From an uncultured Flavobacteriaceae bacterium (lineage in GTDB: Bacteria > Bacteroidota > Bacteroidia > Flavobacteriales > Flavobacteriaceae), in the NCBI GenBank assembly GCA_947489085.1, contig CANLCJ010000011.1, positions 37,499-101,498 on the forward strand: a stretch of DNA of 64,000 nucleotides. The letters run 5' to 3'. Position numbers and translations under genes: made by a program. The notes beneath the pieces are model-generated. The model saw only the letters and a list, made by a program, of their open reading frames with translations, was not told the DNA's origin and ran no database searches. Positions 63,646-64,000 of this stretch are shown here, one piece after another (position 1 is the first letter of the stretch; each line of letters opens with the position of its first letter).

Positions 63646-63848
63646 ATGAAATCCTCTGGATATTTAGCTAATCGACTTCAAGAAATTCTAACAGATGGGA
63701 AATGGGTAACAGGTACAAATTTTAAAGAACAAATCTTAAATGCTAATTGAATAGATGCCATGAAATCTATAGATGGTATTGATTCAATGGCAAAAATTAC
63801 ATTTCATATTCATTACTATATCAAGGTGTTACAAAAGTACTCCAAGGC
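63646..63848 (+). pseudogene. DinB-family (DUF1572-like) gene remnant, with stop and frameshift
   Basis: Starting from ATG at 63646 the frame reads SGYLANRLQEILTDGKW and TGTNFKEQILNAN, then TGA at 63748-63750 where family members have a Trp, and continues IDAMKSIDGI and ITFHIHYYI. A shift of one frame near 63821 restores QGVTKVLQG, matching the family pattern YYIxGVLxVLEG. Later sequence does not match and the rest of the gene is missing. Family members are DinB-like helical-bundle proteins of uncertain function. Confidence 0.7.
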
Positions 63849-63954
63849 AGACTAATATCCCCAGTAAACACAAGGTTTTCAAGGTTACGAGGTGCAAATG
63901 AGGTGTACAGTTTTGTTTTCTTTGGTAGTATCTCACCAAGTGTGTAAATATTAA

Positions 63955-63985
63955 AAATATCGAGGGGGTGCATCCCTCGATATTT
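63955..63985. terminator. Hairpin terminator at the right edge
   Basis: AAATATCGAGGG (63955-63966) and CCCTCGATATTT (63974-63985) form a perfect 12-bp stem with a 7-base loop, followed by T residues. It could serve genes on either side; its gene is probably outside or lost. Confidence 0.75.
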
Positions 63986-64000
63986 TTTGATTAATTTTAA

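Overview
The window is a low-GC chromosomal segment from a member of the Bacteroidota, most likely a marine-type Flavobacteriaceae. Four things support this. There are two secreted proteins with C-terminal type IX secretion (T9SS) sorting domains. There are surface-lipoprotein metalloproteases with flavobacterial-type acidic export signals after the lipobox cysteine. Many promoters carry the Bacteroidota -7 element TAnnTTTG. Shine-Dalgarno signals are essentially absent. No tRNA, rRNA, CRISPR array, intact IS element or prophage was seen.

Layout. At the left edge lies a truncated minus-strand NAD(P)H-hydrate repair gene. Positions 350-5400 hold a threonine operon: a Thr-rich leader peptide with a candidate attenuator, a fused aspartokinase/homoserine dehydrogenase, homoserine kinase and threonine synthase. 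Positions 5.4-14.3 kb are housekeeping and hypothetical genes: a T9SS protein, small membrane proteins, an MscS channel, a peroxiredoxin, class II fumarase and a Crp/Fnr-like regulator.

Positions 14.5-30.9 kb form one coherent minus-strand island for assimilatory nitrate and nitrite reduction. In transcription order it holds an FdhF/YdeP-like molybdoenzyme, NirB, NirD, a DUF4202 protein, a nitrate-sensor-like histidine kinase with a PilJ/NIT-type input domain, a Rid-family protein, a NarL-type response regulator, a NarK transporter, a three-part NasA nitrate reductase (molybdopterin, FAD and BFD domains) and a rubredoxin-tailed protein. The narK and nirB promoters share a nearly identical 26-bp block containing the palindrome AAGTATTAATACTT beside the -7 box, which looks like a co-regulation site.

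Positions 31-35 kb hold three tandem paralogous M43-type metalloprotease lipoproteins; the terminators of the last two were duplicated with them. Positions 35.2-41.9 kb carry a probable sugar or amino-sugar unit: a Gfo/Idh/MocA oxidoreductase, an SSS symporter with an adjoining 35-residue membrane protein, a PIG-L deacetylase, and a GH16 glucanase whose domain order is circularly permuted. Positions 42.4-59.7 kb return to core functions: a MuiA-like DUF4139 protein with a SusC-type insertion, sulfurtransferase, glutamate/dicarboxylate symporter, aroC, an LpxH-like phosphatase, FAD/Fe-S dehydrogenase, acyltransferase, HAD phosphatase, kdsB, a RecD-like helicase, DUF3822 and rsmD.

RNase P RNA (rnpB, minus strand) sits at about 59.7-60.0 kb with a well-placed promoter. 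Beyond it is a more accessory stretch: an unrecognised beta-rich protein with a leader-like N-terminus, a dead tyrosine-recombinase fragment, a class C beta-lactamase-like serine hydrolase, and a DinB-type pseudogene with an in-frame stop and a frameshift.

The observations most worth following are the threonine leader, the shared narK/nirB promoter block, the circularly permuted GH16 enzyme, the rubredoxin-tailed partner of NasA, the small membrane protein beside the SSS symporter, the SusC-like insertion in MuiA, and the unidentified protein at 60.5 kb.
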